Positions 15,862-23,892 of a DNA stretch of 64,000 bases are shown here, in pieces. Location of the stretch: assembly GCF_004358695.1 (NCBI RefSeq), contig NZ_SNAA01000001.1, positions 62,001 through 126,000 of the forward strand, given 5' to 3'. Positions within the stretch are counted from its first letter, which is position 1; the number at the start of each line of letters is the position of its first letter. Made by a program: the position numbers and the translations under genes. The DNA is from Palleronia sediminis (GTDB taxonomy: Bacteria; Pseudomonadota; Alphaproteobacteria; Rhodobacterales; Rhodobacteraceae). The notes beneath the pieces are model-generated. The model was not told where the DNA came from, did no database searches, and saw only the letters and a list, made by a program, of their open reading frames with translations.

Positions 15862-16906
15862 CCCGCCACCTCATCCCTCGGCCAGCAATTCAGCCGCAAG
15901 AATTCGCAGCGCATGCGCCGCAACCAAGGGGACCACGCCGTTGCCACAGAGGCGAAGCCGGTCCACCCGGTGGGCCAGCCCATCAGCGCCTCGACGAACA
16001 GCGGATTCAAGGTCCGGCGCGGCTCGGAGGTATCGCTCCCAGCCATCGGCGTCACGAGGACCTGGCGGCCAAGCAGGCCGTTCACCGGGGTGTTCGCCAA
16101 TGTCGTCGCCCCGTCCTTGTGATCCCGCGCCGTCGGCGTCATCCACATGCGGCTGGCGTTTGTCAGATCCGCTGTCTTGCGGCTGCCCGCGCTCGGCTTG
16201 CAGCCGTCGTTGGCCATCGGCGTCGGCCAGTCCCGCGCCATGCCGTCCAGACCCTTCTCGTGCTTCCGCGCGCCGCCACGGCTCCGAAAGCTGTCGGTCT
16301 GCGGCGTCGGCCACAGCGCCGCGCTCGTTGCCAGGTTCATCCCGTGCCTGCCCGCTTCCTGCGATGGCGTCGGCTTCGTTTGCCGGTTCTCGTTGGCGCT
16401 GGCCCGAGGTGTCGGCCACAGACGCAACATCTCGGTCCGGTTGCCGCCACTCGACCGGGTGCCAGAGCAGGCGCGCGGGGTCGGCCAGCTCGTCCCCTTC
16501 GCGGACGGCGAGGATGAACAACCGCTCGCGCTTGTGCGGCGCACCGACTTCCGCCGCCGTAAAGAGGCCTGCCGCAAGGCGGTAGCCCATGCCGACCAGT
16601 CCGCTGGCGACTTCGGGGAAGCCGAGGCGGAGATGATGGGCGACATTCTCGAGGAAGACGAAGGGCGGCTCGCATTCACCAATGATGCGGGCGACATGCG
16701 GCCAGAGGTGTCGCGGATCCTCCGCGCCGAGGCGCTTGCCTGCAACCGAGAACGGCTGGCACGGATAGCCCGCAGTGACGATGTCCACCGCGCCGCGCCA
16801 TGGTCGGCCGTCGAAGGTTCCAACGTCGTCCCAGACAACAGCCTGATCCAGGGCCGAGTCTTCCATCCGCGCCACGAGAGTGGCCGCGGCGAAGTATCCG
16901 TCTTGA

Positions 16907-17839
16907 TCAAGCGGCTTTTGCGTTCCATTTGCGGTCGTCGCGCAGCAGGGCGTTCGCGAGGATCAGCAGCTTTCGCATGATGGCCGTGATGGCGACCTTC
17001 GAGGGTTTCCCGGCGTCCTTGAGGGCCTGATACTTCTGCTTCAGGTCCGGGTTGAAGCGCAGCGCCACGAGCGCGGGCATGTAGAGCGCCGTGCGCAGGC
17101 TGCGCCGGCCGCCTCGGATGCGCGCCCGCCCGGACCAGGTGCCGGACTGGCGCGTCATGGGCGCGAGACCGGCAAGGCTGGCGGCCTGCTTATTTTCCAG
17201 TGTGCCGAGCTCTGGCATCTCGATCAGGATCGCCATTGCGGTGACTGCTCCAATGCCGGGAATGGAAGCCAGAACATCCCGGCGCCGGGACAGGCCGGGA
17301 TCGCTGCCGACCAAGGTCGCGATCGCGGTATCGATCTCTTTCAACTGCATGCCGATCTGCTTCAGGCGGGCCCGCAACTGGCGCTTGATCACGGGGTTCA
17401 CAGCGATCTGCTCGCGATTGGTTGCGGCGATACGATCCTTGACCAGAGCTTGGCGAGCGACGCCCAACTCCCTGAGATCATGCAGGGTTTCAGTCTTCGC
17501 CGGCCGCCCTTCCAGATCGAGAACCGCGCCCATCCGCGCCAGGATCGCCGCGTCGATCCGATCGGTCTTGGCCAGTTCGCCGGTTGCCTCGGCGAAACGG
17601 CGCGAGGACCGGGGATTGACCTTGACCGCCTCGATGCCTGCCGCGACCAGAGACGCCTCGAAGAGCCGGTGATAGGGGCCGGTCGGTTCGAACACGACGC
17701 GCACGGCCGATGTGCCGATCCAGCGGACCAGTGCAGCACACCCGGCCCGGTCGTTCGGGAATTGCCGATGCTCGCGCGTGCGCAGGCAAAAGGCATCGAG
17801 AGTGGGTTTCGAGATGTCGACGCCGATGGTATCATCCAT
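16907..17839 (-). CDS. IS110-family transposase (DEDD recombinase)
   Basis: A 310-residue protein. The N-terminal RuvC-like domain has the DEDD residues: D8 in IGVDISKPTLD, E51 in VVFEPTGPYH, D93 and D96 in LAKTDRIDAAIL. The C-terminal transposase_20 domain contains the helix-hairpin-helix-like LASIPGIGAVTAMAIL and the segment AASLAGLAPMTRQSGTWSGR, which carries the serine region of IS110 enzymes. The frame is full length with no stops, so the element may still be active. It recombines DNA guided by a structured RNA made from the element's non-coding end. Confidence 0.94.
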   Translation of the reverse strand: MDDTIGVDISKPTLDAFCLRTREHRQFPNDRAGCAALVRWIGTSAVRVVFEPTGPYHRLFEASLVAAGIEAVKVNPRSSRRFAEATGELAKTDRIDAAILARMGAVLDLEGRPAKTETLHDLRELGVARQALVKDRIAATNREQIAVNPVIKRQLRARLKQIGMQLKEIDTAIATLVGSDPGLSRRRDVLASIPGIGAVTAMAILIEMPELGTLENKQAASLAGLAPMTRQSGTWSGRARIRGGRRSLRTALYMPALVALRFNPDLKQKYQALKDAGKPSKVAITAIMRKLLILANALLRDDRKWNAKAA

Positions 17840-17844
17840 TGTCT

Positions 17845-18035
17845 TTTCCTCTTCCTCTGCTTGTCATCCGGGCCCAGAACCCGGGTATCCGTTCAGGACA
17901 GATGAAAAGACGGGGGCGATCACACTACGCCTCGGTGGTGAAGCACCTGGTTTCCCTCGATCCGACCCCCGCCGCTGCCCGGCATATATGCCGTGCCAGG
18001 CAGCGGCTCCTTTATCTCAAAGGAGCCGACGGAAG
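17845..18035 (-). ncRNA. candidate IS110 bridge RNA with target-binding and donor-binding loops
   Basis: Read on the minus strand in three parts. (1) A 9-bp hairpin, GGCTCCTTT/AAAGGAGCC (18006-18028), and a GCTGCC/GGCAGC stem around a CGGCAT palindrome. (2) A stem CGGGGG-TCG-GATC with GATC-G-CCCCCG (17911-17921 with 17959-17971) enclosing GGGAAACC, a GGTG-CTT-CACC hairpin and GGCGTAGTG. (3) A TCTG/CAGA stem with ACGGAT, a CCGGG/CCCGG hairpin and GACAA. GGGAAACC equals the 8 nt flanking the insertion. GGCGTAGTG complements 8 of 9 positions on the other flank, counting one G-T wobble. ACGGAT and GACAA match the element's own ends. This is the layout established for IS110 bridge RNAs (IS621). 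Confidence 0.72.
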
Positions 18036-18208
18036 TCATAAGACAAGGTTTCCCGTTCGACATGGCCCACAGTTCGATATCCGGGGATGGCAATGGTGAG
18101 CCCGAGGTCGAGCCCGCCTGCGCCGGAGCAGAGGGACAGGCCGAACAGGCATGCGTCGCCGTTTCCAGAGCCAAGTCCGCAGGAAGGTAGAGCCAGGTCA
18201 TGCATGCC

Positions 18209-19462
18209 TCAATCGTCTTTGGTCTTGATTTTGTTGAAGGCCTCGCCCGAGCCGGAGAGAACAGCCTCCTTGCCCGTGAACTGCTGCCACCGCTCCACGG
18301 CGACATCGACGTAAGCCGGATTGAGTTCGATCCCGTAGCAGACCCGCCCCGTCGTTTCGGCCGCGATCAGCGTGGTGCCGGATCCCATGAACGGCTCGTA
18401 GACCGCCTGTCCGAGGCTGGAATTGTTCAGGATTGGCCGACGCATGCATTCGACCGGCTTCTGCGTCCCGTGCACGGTTTCAGCATCCTGATCCTTGCCC
18501 GAGATCTGCCACAGCGTTGTCTGCTTGCGGTCGCCGGCCCAGTGGCCCTTGCCGGTTTTCTTCACGGCATAAAGGCACGGCTCATGCTGCCAGTGATAAT
18601 CACCGCGGCTCAGCACCAAGCGATCCTTGGCCCAGATGATCTGCGACCGGATATTGAAGCCGGAGGCGGTCAGGCTGTCGGCGACCGTGGTCGCATGCAG
18701 CGCGCCGTGCCAGACATAAGCGACGTCGCCGGGGAACAACGCCCAGGCCTCGCGCCAGTCAGCACGGTCGTCATTCAGCACCTTGCCGGTGCGCCTGGTT
18801 GCGGCGGCCCCTGCCCTGTTGCGCCAGCCGGGATCGTATTCGACGCCATAGGGCGGATCGGTCACCATCAGGAGCGGCTGCACATCACCCAGCAGACGCT
18901 CGACATCGGTGGCAACGGTCGCGTCACCGCAGAGCAGCCGATGCTTGCCCAGCAGCCAGAGATCGCCGGGACGGCTGATCGGGGATTCAGGGGCCTCAGG
19001 AACATCGTCCTCGCCCTCGCGAGAGGCGGTTTCAAGGTCGACCTCACCAGCCAGCAGCGCCTCGAGCTCAGCGTCGTCGAAACCGATGAGCGACAGATCA
19101 TAGTCCTCTGCCAGCAGGTCGTTCAACTCGGCCGAGAGCAGTGCCTCATCCCAGGTCCCGAGTTCCGTCAGCTTGTTGTCCGCGATGCGGTAGGCCCGGC
19201 GCTGCGCCTCGGTCAGATGACCCAGAACGATCACCGGCGCTTCGGTCAGCCCGAGCTGCGTTGCCGCCAAGACGCGCCCATGGCCCGCGATCAGCTCGCC
19301 GTCGTCACCGACCAGGCAAGGCACGGTCCAGCCGAACTCGGCCATGCTGGAGGCGATTTTTGCGACCTGATCCGCGCCGTGCATCTTGGCGTTGTTCGCA
19401 TAAGGCTGGAGCTTGGCCAGCGGCCAAGTCTCGATCGCATCCGGGGCGAAGCTCAGCGTCAT
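18209..19462 (-). CDS. ParB-like domain fused to N6/N4 DNA methyltransferase
   Basis: Taken from the ATG at 19462 (MTLSFAPDAIETWPLAKLQP), 417 residues, with AAGGA upstream; a TTG three codons earlier is possible. The N-terminal ParB/sulfiredoxin-like domain has PYANNAKMHG and ELIAGHGRVLAA (about 56-67). After an acidic linker comes a beta-class amino-methyltransferase: catalytic TDPPYG (about 201-206) and AdoMet motif VYEPFMGSGTTLIAAETTG near the C-terminus. It methylates adenine or cytosine exocyclic amines, probably to protect phage DNA. Its stop is 4 bp upstream of the m5C methyltransferase ATG, so the two form a DNA-modification pair. Confidence 0.92.
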   Translation of the reverse strand: MTLSFAPDAIETWPLAKLQPYANNAKMHGADQVAKIASSMAEFGWTVPCLVGDDGELIAGHGRVLAATQLGLTEAPVIVLGHLTEAQRRAYRIADNKLTELGTWDEALLSAELNDLLAEDYDLSLIGFDDAELEALLAGEVDLETASREGEDDVPEAPESPISRPGDLWLLGKHRLLCGDATVATDVERLLGDVQPLLMVTDPPYGVEYDPGWRNRAGAAATRRTGKVLNDDRADWREAWALFPGDVAYVWHGALHATTVADSLTASGFNIRSQIIWAKDRLVLSRGDYHWQHEPCLYAVKKTGKGHWAGDRKQTTLWQISGKDQDAETVHGTQKPVECMRRPILNNSSLGQAVYEPFMGSGTTLIAAETTGRVCYGIELNPAYVDVAVERWQQFTGKEAVLSGSGEAFNKIKTKDD

Positions 19463-19978
19463 GATGGGCAAGGTTCCTTGGGGCGGGTGGATGCCGGTGG
19501 CCTCCGGACTCCGGATGCCGGGCTGGACCCCACACGGAGTCCAGCGGCTACCAGCGGTGTCCGGTTGGAAGGCCAGCGTTCATTGGTGTTTGCGCAGGGC
19601 GCACGTGGCTCCGGCTTCCGGGTGGCTTCCCAAAAATCCGGCCCTGTCGCTGGCGATGTCCCGCGCTTCGCCCGCCAGCATACGTTTTCGGCCGGAAAGG
19701 AACCGGAAAACAATGGGTTAGAGTTTTCGCTCAGTTCCGTTCGGTCATCGCTTCATCCGAAAAACCGTCGCCACCCTCGTACCCCGTCAACTGCCTGCCT
19801 CTCGTCTTTCGAACCGCCTTGGCTCCGATCCGGATTCCGGTTCGGACTCTGGGGTCCACCTCGAAATCCATCTCGAAACCGTTTGTGCCGTCCCGCGCGC
19901 GCCTCTCCCGAGTATATCCAATTTGTAGCCTCTCAGCCGGAAACTGTAACCCTTTGCGATGTCTCACTGAAAATTCTG
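19463..19978. other. 516-bp stretch without a convincing gene
   Basis: I see no reading frame with phage-like composition and a ribosome binding site here. The part at about 19490-19720 is rich in CCGG-type short inverted pieces (for example CGGACTCCGG and TTTCGGCCGGAAA). The right part is pyrimidine-rich and less GC-rich. It separates the DUF6362-like gene from the methyltransferase pair and could hold the pair's promoter; AAGGA before 19462 is the only clear signal. Confidence 0.5.
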
Positions 19979-20425
19979 TCACAGGACGATTTTTCTTGAC
20001 AGGGTGTTCGCGTTCTCGACCACGAAGCGCTGTGACCGCTTCGAAGGCGGCATGCGCCCATTGAGCCGCCAGGTGATCAGCGCGACGCCGTATTGCCAAT
20101 GGCGGTTGGCCGCCGGGCGGCTCAGCCCAACCTCCCAGGTGATCTTCTTCCACGGCGTGCGTTCGGCTCGCAGCCAGACGATCCGGGCATCATCCCGTTC
20201 CAGCCAGCGCAGCCAGAGCAGTGCCTCCTCGGCTTCGGTGATCTGCCGCGGACCCGGTCGGGGCCGCCGCATCTGCGGTTCCTGACCGACCTTGTCCGCG
20301 AAGCTGTGGAAGTACTCGGGCCAGGCGTTGAAGAAGCCCTGCGGCATGACGCCGGGCAAGCTGCGGAAAACGTCGGCCGCACTCTCCAGCCGGTCCTCCA
20401 CCCGTGTGATTGTCCACTCACCCAT
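19979..20425 (-). CDS. DUF6362-like phage protein
   Basis: A 148-residue protein from the ATG at 20425 (MGEWTITRVEDRLESAADVF). Typical features are VMPQGFFNAWPEYFHSFADK, the ITEAEEALLWLRWLERDDAR segment, and a C-terminal helix-turn-helix-like part with WKKITWEVGLSRPAANRHWQ. These proteins recur in alphaproteobacterial prophage early regions and may bind DNA through the C-terminal part; the function is unknown. Its start overlaps the next upstream gene by 8 bp. Confidence 0.75.
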   Translation of the reverse strand: MGEWTITRVEDRLESAADVFRSLPGVMPQGFFNAWPEYFHSFADKVGQEPQMRRPRPGPRQITEAEEALLWLRWLERDDARIVWLRAERTPWKKITWEVGLSRPAANRHWQYGVALITWRLNGRMPPSKRSQRFVVENANTLSRKIVL

Positions 20426-20621
20426 GGCGCGCCTCCCGTTCCCGTTTGCCGTAGAGACGCTCGCCAAGCTGGCGCACCAGTTCCCGCTCGGGCCAGGTCA
20501 GCCGGTCATCGTCAATGGCGACGGCCAGCAGCCCCTGTTCTTTCCAGCCGTCCCGTTTGACCTCGTCGGGCTGGCGGCGGTGCCCGCCGTAGCCCTTGGG
20601 CATGAACCGCATGCTTCTCAT
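20418..20621 (-). CDS. small conserved phage protein, unknown function
   Basis: A 67-residue, very basic and charged protein (MRSMRFMPKGYGGHRRQPDE), with a C-terminal helix TWPERELVRQLGERLYGKRE. It overlaps both neighbours (4 bp with the RuvC-like gene, 8 bp with the DUF6362-like gene), which supports real translation in a packed operon. No motif recognised; a nucleic-acid-binding accessory is possible from charge alone. Confidence 0.6.
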   Translation of the reverse strand: MRSMRFMPKGYGGHRRQPDEVKRDGWKEQGLLAVAIDDDRLTWPERELVRQLGERLYGKREREARHG

Positions 20622-21154
20622 TGCACACCTCCTTGGGTTTCCATGGCCCAGAGCAGGATCGCGATGGCGTCGGCCTCGTTGTCATCAGCCGGGCTGAACC
20701 CGCGCGCCCGGGCGGCGGCGATCATGGCGTCCTTGTTGGCGTTGCCCTTGCCGGTGGCGTGACGCTTGATGGTGCCGACAGGCACGCCCTGATAGGGCAC
20801 GCCGCGCAGCTCACCCCAGCTTGTCAGAACAGCCAGCAGCCCTCCAAAGACGTGGGCAGCATCGGTCCCGACATGGCGGCGCACTTCTTCGAAATAGATG
20901 GCTCCGATCGGCCCGGACAGCCGATCGATCTCGGTCAGCCAGTTGGTGAAACGCAGGTAGCGTATGCCGCCGCCGTCATAGCGACTGGGCTTGAAGCTGA
21001 CGGTGCCGCTGGTGATCAGCCCGTCGGCACCATGCAGCGCCCAGCCTGTGGTCGTGCCGAGATCGAGCGCCAGCAAGGTGCGCTGACCGGAAAATGCGGG
21101 CAGCACATTTCGGACGGCGTTCTGATTGGGGTTGGTCATGGTCTGGTCCGCCAT
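20618..21154 (-). CDS. RuvC-like Holliday junction nuclease (phage type)
   Basis: From the ATG at 21154, with AAGGAG ideally placed, 178 residues. RNase H-fold acidic residues are visible: LLALDLGTTTGWALHG (Asp), AIYFEEVRRHVGTDAAHVFG (Glu-Glu) and the C-terminal PADDNEADAIAILLWA (Asp/Glu). This is the phage RuvC-like resolvase family that trims recombination and replication intermediates before packaging. An in-frame extension upstream to 21592 exists but would be encoded by the CCAGATT repeat region and is rejected. Confidence 0.85.
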   Translation of the reverse strand: MADQTMTNPNQNAVRNVLPAFSGQRTLLALDLGTTTGWALHGADGLITSGTVSFKPSRYDGGGIRYLRFTNWLTEIDRLSGPIGAIYFEEVRRHVGTDAAHVFGGLLAVLTSWGELRGVPYQGVPVGTIKRHATGKGNANKDAMIAAARARGFSPADDNEADAIAILLWAMETQGGVQ

Positions 21155-21224
21155 GGGCTTTCTCCTTTTGTGATTGGCTGCTCGAGGGGTGAAACGGGTC
21201 AGACTGCGACCCGAGAAATTGCCC

Positions 21225-21275
21225 AGGGGTAGGTGGTGGCTCTCCCCGCCTGTAGCGGGGAGAACACCTACCCCT
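21225..21275. repeat. nested inverted repeat (cruciform-like) upstream of the RuvC-like gene
   Basis: The outer arms are AGGGGTAGGTG (21225-21235) and CACCTACCCCT (21265-21275), 11 bp perfect. The inner arms are CTCCCCGC (21242-21249) and GCGGGGAG (21255-21262), 8 bp perfect with a 5-nt loop. It lies about 70 bp upstream of the RuvC-like start, between that gene and the CCAGATT array. There is no T-run on the minus-strand side. It may be an operator, a replication-linked hairpin or a leader structure. Confidence 0.75.
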
Positions 21276-21294
21276 TTAGGGGGGACTTTTCTGA

Positions 21295-21491
21295 AATCTG
21301 GAATCTGGCGCAGAGCACTGATTTTATTGAGCAAATCCAGATTGTGGAGCAGATTTCGGAAACACCCTTCCGAAATCTGGAAAGGACCTTTCAAACCCCT
21401 GAAACCAAATGGAAAAAGCCAGATTCCAGATTTCGCCAGGATTCCAGATTCTGCAAAATCTGGCCAGATTTCGGGATTCTGCACCCAGATT
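21295..21491. repeat. array of ten CCAGATT/AATCTGG repeats; candidate origin or operator array
   Basis: Exact copies of the 7-mer start at 21295, 21302, 21337, 21374, 21419, 21426, 21444, 21457, 21464 and 21485 (four as AATCTGG, six as CCAGATT), plus an imperfect copy at 21349. Several extend to CCAGATTTCGG or its complement CCGAAATCTGG. The DNA is AT-richer than its surroundings and non-coding. It lies directly beyond the stop of the primase/helicase-like gene. Iteron-like origin or clustered binding sites for a phage regulator are the two readings. Confidence 0.8.
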
Positions 21492-21516
21492 TCGGAGGGC
21501 AAAACGACGTGTTTCA

Positions 21517-23892
21517 TCATGCGTCCTCCACCTCGCGATAGACCCAGACGGACGGGTTTTCGACGGGCAGGACGGCACCGGTCTGTGGGCATTTGTAGTG
21601 GCTGGGCAAGACGTCGATCAGCTCCAACGTGACCTCTCCGGTGCCCGGATCGACATGCTCCCGGCTGGTCGCAAGACGCATGGTTTCCACGCAGAGGTAG
21701 CCGTATTTGCTCCGCTCGGTCGCCAGATCCAGCGCTGTCGCAGCGGCCCCGCGGACGAACTTCACGTACCCTTTGGTGGTCAGCACGTTCAGCCGTTCGC
21801 GAATGATCGATTGCCCGCCAAGACCCCCGGTGTTCTCGAAGGTCTCAGCGAAATGGGTCATCGTGTACATCCGACCCTGAAGGGCCTCTTCATAAAGCAG
21901 GCCGCAGATCACCTCGCCCTTGCGATCCCGCTCCGCATCGTGCTTCGCGCCGACGTCCTGGCGCACCAGACGCTCGTTCATCGGGTTGATCTCGACCCAT
22001 TGGCCGCCGACCTTGTCGATCAGCTTTGGCGGCAACGCGGGGCCATTGCGCAGCTCGATCTCCAGTTTTCGTTGCGAACATTCCTCGTCTGGGCGGTGCA
22101 GGATCAGGCCGGAGGTGTAGAACCCGCGCAGTGCGCTGGCACCGGAGAGCGCGAGGAAGGGATCATCCTTGACCTGCTGCTTGCTGAGCTTCTTGGTGTG
22201 GTGGATCAGGATCACCCCACAGTCGGGGTCGATATGGTCGCGCAGGACCTCGACCCTTTCCTTCAGGAAAAACATCATCGCGGTGTTGTCATTCTCGCCG
22301 CCGCCATCGGGACCGCCGTCAAACAGGTTGCGGATCGGGTCGACGCAGAGGATGTCCACCGGCGCCTCCGGGAACGCGGTTTGCACGGCGCGGGCAACCT
22401 GAACGCTGCCCTCATTGTCGAGCAGCATCTTGAGTTTCGGCGTGGCGACGAAGGTGTCGCGTGCGGCGGCCAACACGTCTGGCGGCAGGGCGATCTGCTT
22501 CAAGCGTTCGCGCAGATAGTGATACTGGATCTCGGCCTGTAGGTAGAAAATCCGCAGCGGCCGCGGCGGAGTGAAGCCCAGAAACGGCACACCCGCAGCC
22601 ATGTGGACGAGCCAGGAGATCAACAGGTCGCTCTTGCCCACCTTGGGCGCGCCACCCAGCACCAGCAGCCCGCCTGGCGTCAGCACCCGCGGCGCAATGA
22701 TGTCCTGCGGCATCGGGCTCTGGTCGTCCAGCAACGCGCCGAGCGTGAACGCTGGCATCTCCTGTGGCCCCGGTGCGCCGGACTCCAGCCGGATCAGCGG
22801 CGGGCCGTATTTCTCGACATGGCGTTCCCAGAGCCGCTCGGACTCGCGCTTCAACCGTTCGACCGGCCACTGGGGTCGCAGCATCGCGGCGTTGTAGCCG
22901 CAGATGCCCTCCCAGCCCTCATCCTTAGTCATCCGGCCCTCGTGGACCATGCGGATGAAATGGCCGATCGCGGCCGACGCACCTTCGAAGCGGGACCAAT
23001 CGTCCTGGGCGCCCTCGCGTACCGGCGTGACCAGAACTTCGTCCATCGCGGGCTTGTCGGGGTGGGAAAACTCAGGCTGCATGGACACGCCGGGCGCGGG
23101 TGGCATGTCGGTGACCGCCTCGATGAACTCGGCCAGATCACGCTCCCGGTCGGCATTCAGCTCGACAATCCGAACCTGGGTCTTGAGGCTGTTCTTGTAA
23201 TAAACGCTGCCTGCCACCCGGATCGGTTGATGCGCTGAGCGGAAGTGCATGTCCCCACCGATTTTTGCGGCTATGTCACCGCGCAGTCTGCAGACGCTTC
23301 GAATGTCATCTCCCTCGGCGGGCTCGGTCAGCGCCCACCAGATGTGGGCTTTCCGCTGGCCATCAGGCGTCACGCCACCGCTTTCCACCACCATGGTCGG
23401 CGCGCCGAGGTGGCGCTCCAGATGGGCCCGCTTGGCGGCGATATCTCCTGTGTCGAGATCGACCACGATGGTCTGCATCTGCAGGATTTCGGCGGCCTTG
23501 GCCTGCCCAGGCGCGGCCACGGTGCCGGGGATCACATAGACCGCTGCGCCCTCCCGCGACGCCCATGTGGCGAAGGTCGCCATTTTCTCGGGGGCGGCCG
23601 GATCCGCCTCCAGCCAGATGTTATGCGGGCGGCCATCAATGCCCTGCCCCTTGTCGATGAAACTGCGCACCGGGATCAGGCCATCGCAGTAGCCGAAGAC
23701 CACCTGCATGAACTGGGCGATCTGCTCGGGATCGGGCTCGTCGCCGAAAGGATCGGTTTGCGGCGCGGCGTCATTAAAATCCCGCCAAGGGTTGAAATGG
23801 ACGATGTTTTCCTTGGGCCCATCGGGCGGCGTATCATCTTGCATGGCTTGGTCCTGCTCGGAATTCGGCTTGTAAGTGGGCTCGTCAGTCAT
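21517..23892 (-). CDS. phage replication protein: primase-polymerase-like N-terminus plus RecA-fold helicase (AAA_25)
   Basis: From the ATG at 23892 (MTDEPTYKPNSEQDQAMQDD), 791 residues. The N-terminal third resembles a primase/RepB-type domain: TIVVDLDTGDIAAKR (about 142-155) and GGVTPDGQRKAHIWWALTEP (about 172-191). The centre is a RepA/DnaB-type ATPase with Walker A VLGGAPKVGKSDLLISW (about 411-427), Walker B PVDILCVDPIRNLFDGG and a downstream ILIHHTKKLSK. The C-terminus looks like a winged helix (FENTGGLGGQSIIRERLNVL). Probably the replication initiator-helicase of the phage. It is coupled to the Cas4-like gene by an ATGA overlap. Confidence 0.85.
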   Translation of the reverse strand: MTDEPTYKPNSEQDQAMQDDTPPDGPKENIVHFNPWRDFNDAAPQTDPFGDEPDPEQIAQFMQVVFGYCDGLIPVRSFIDKGQGIDGRPHNIWLEADPAAPEKMATFATWASREGAAVYVIPGTVAAPGQAKAAEILQMQTIVVDLDTGDIAAKRAHLERHLGAPTMVVESGGVTPDGQRKAHIWWALTEPAEGDDIRSVCRLRGDIAAKIGGDMHFRSAHQPIRVAGSVYYKNSLKTQVRIVELNADRERDLAEFIEAVTDMPPAPGVSMQPEFSHPDKPAMDEVLVTPVREGAQDDWSRFEGASAAIGHFIRMVHEGRMTKDEGWEGICGYNAAMLRPQWPVERLKRESERLWERHVEKYGPPLIRLESGAPGPQEMPAFTLGALLDDQSPMPQDIIAPRVLTPGGLLVLGGAPKVGKSDLLISWLVHMAAGVPFLGFTPPRPLRIFYLQAEIQYHYLRERLKQIALPPDVLAAARDTFVATPKLKMLLDNEGSVQVARAVQTAFPEAPVDILCVDPIRNLFDGGPDGGGENDNTAMMFFLKERVEVLRDHIDPDCGVILIHHTKKLSKQQVKDDPFLALSGASALRGFYTSGLILHRPDEECSQRKLEIELRNGPALPPKLIDKVGGQWVEINPMNERLVRQDVGAKHDAERDRKGEVICGLLYEEALQGRMYTMTHFAETFENTGGLGGQSIIRERLNVLTTKGYVKFVRGAAATALDLATERSKYGYLCVETMRLATSREHVDPGTGEVTLELIDVLPSHYKCPQTGAVLPVENPSVWVYREVEDA

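Larger units (their letters stand above)
16897..18046 (-). mobile_element. IS110-family insertion sequence, about 1150 bp
   Basis: The boundaries follow from the broken methyltransferase: deletion of these 1150 bp rejoins the frame (a 1-bp shift to 16896-18045 is equally possible because both junctions carry a T). There is no target duplication and no long terminal inverted repeat, as expected for IS110. The transposase stop is only 10 bp from one end, while about 207 bp of non-coding DNA lie between the transposase start and the other end. That is where IS110 elements encode their bridge RNA. Confidence 0.88.
15871..18205 (-). pseudogene. C5-cytosine DNA methyltransferase, split by an IS110 element
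   Basis: The 5' part (18205 to 18047) encodes the start and motif I (LSLCSGAGGLDLGLTIAI, GYRTVGHVERET). The 3' part (16896 to 15871) continues YFAAATLVARMEDSALDQAV and carries motif IV AGYPCQPFSVAGKR with the catalytic Cys (about residue 99), motif VI (FVFLENVAHH), motif VIII (GAPHKRERLF) and a final RLCGNGVVPL. Removing 16897-18046 exactly restores one 394-codon frame (ACC then TAC). The gene was therefore intact until the insertion and is otherwise undecayed. It probably methylated phage DNA against host restriction. As it stands, the catalytic part lacks motif I and should be inactive. Confidence 0.9.

Noticed and set aside
15858-16928. Second minus-strand frame across the methyltransferase 3' part
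   Set aside because: All m5C methyltransferase motifs are in the other frame, which also joins precisely to the 5' part across the IS.
16897-18046. Target-site duplication for the IS110 element
   Set aside because: Only a single T is shared by the two junctions, consistent with IS110 elements, which do not normally duplicate a target.
18200-19999. Plus-strand frame of about 600 codons opposite the ParB-methyltransferase
   Set aside because: The minus strand encodes DPPY and FMGSGTT motifs; the plus frame has no domain and runs across an intergenic region.
20618-21592. Extended version of the RuvC-like gene starting at 21592
   Set aside because: The first 146 codons would be the CCAGATT repeat array and inverted repeats; the ATG at 21154 has an ideal ribosome binding site and starts the conserved domain.
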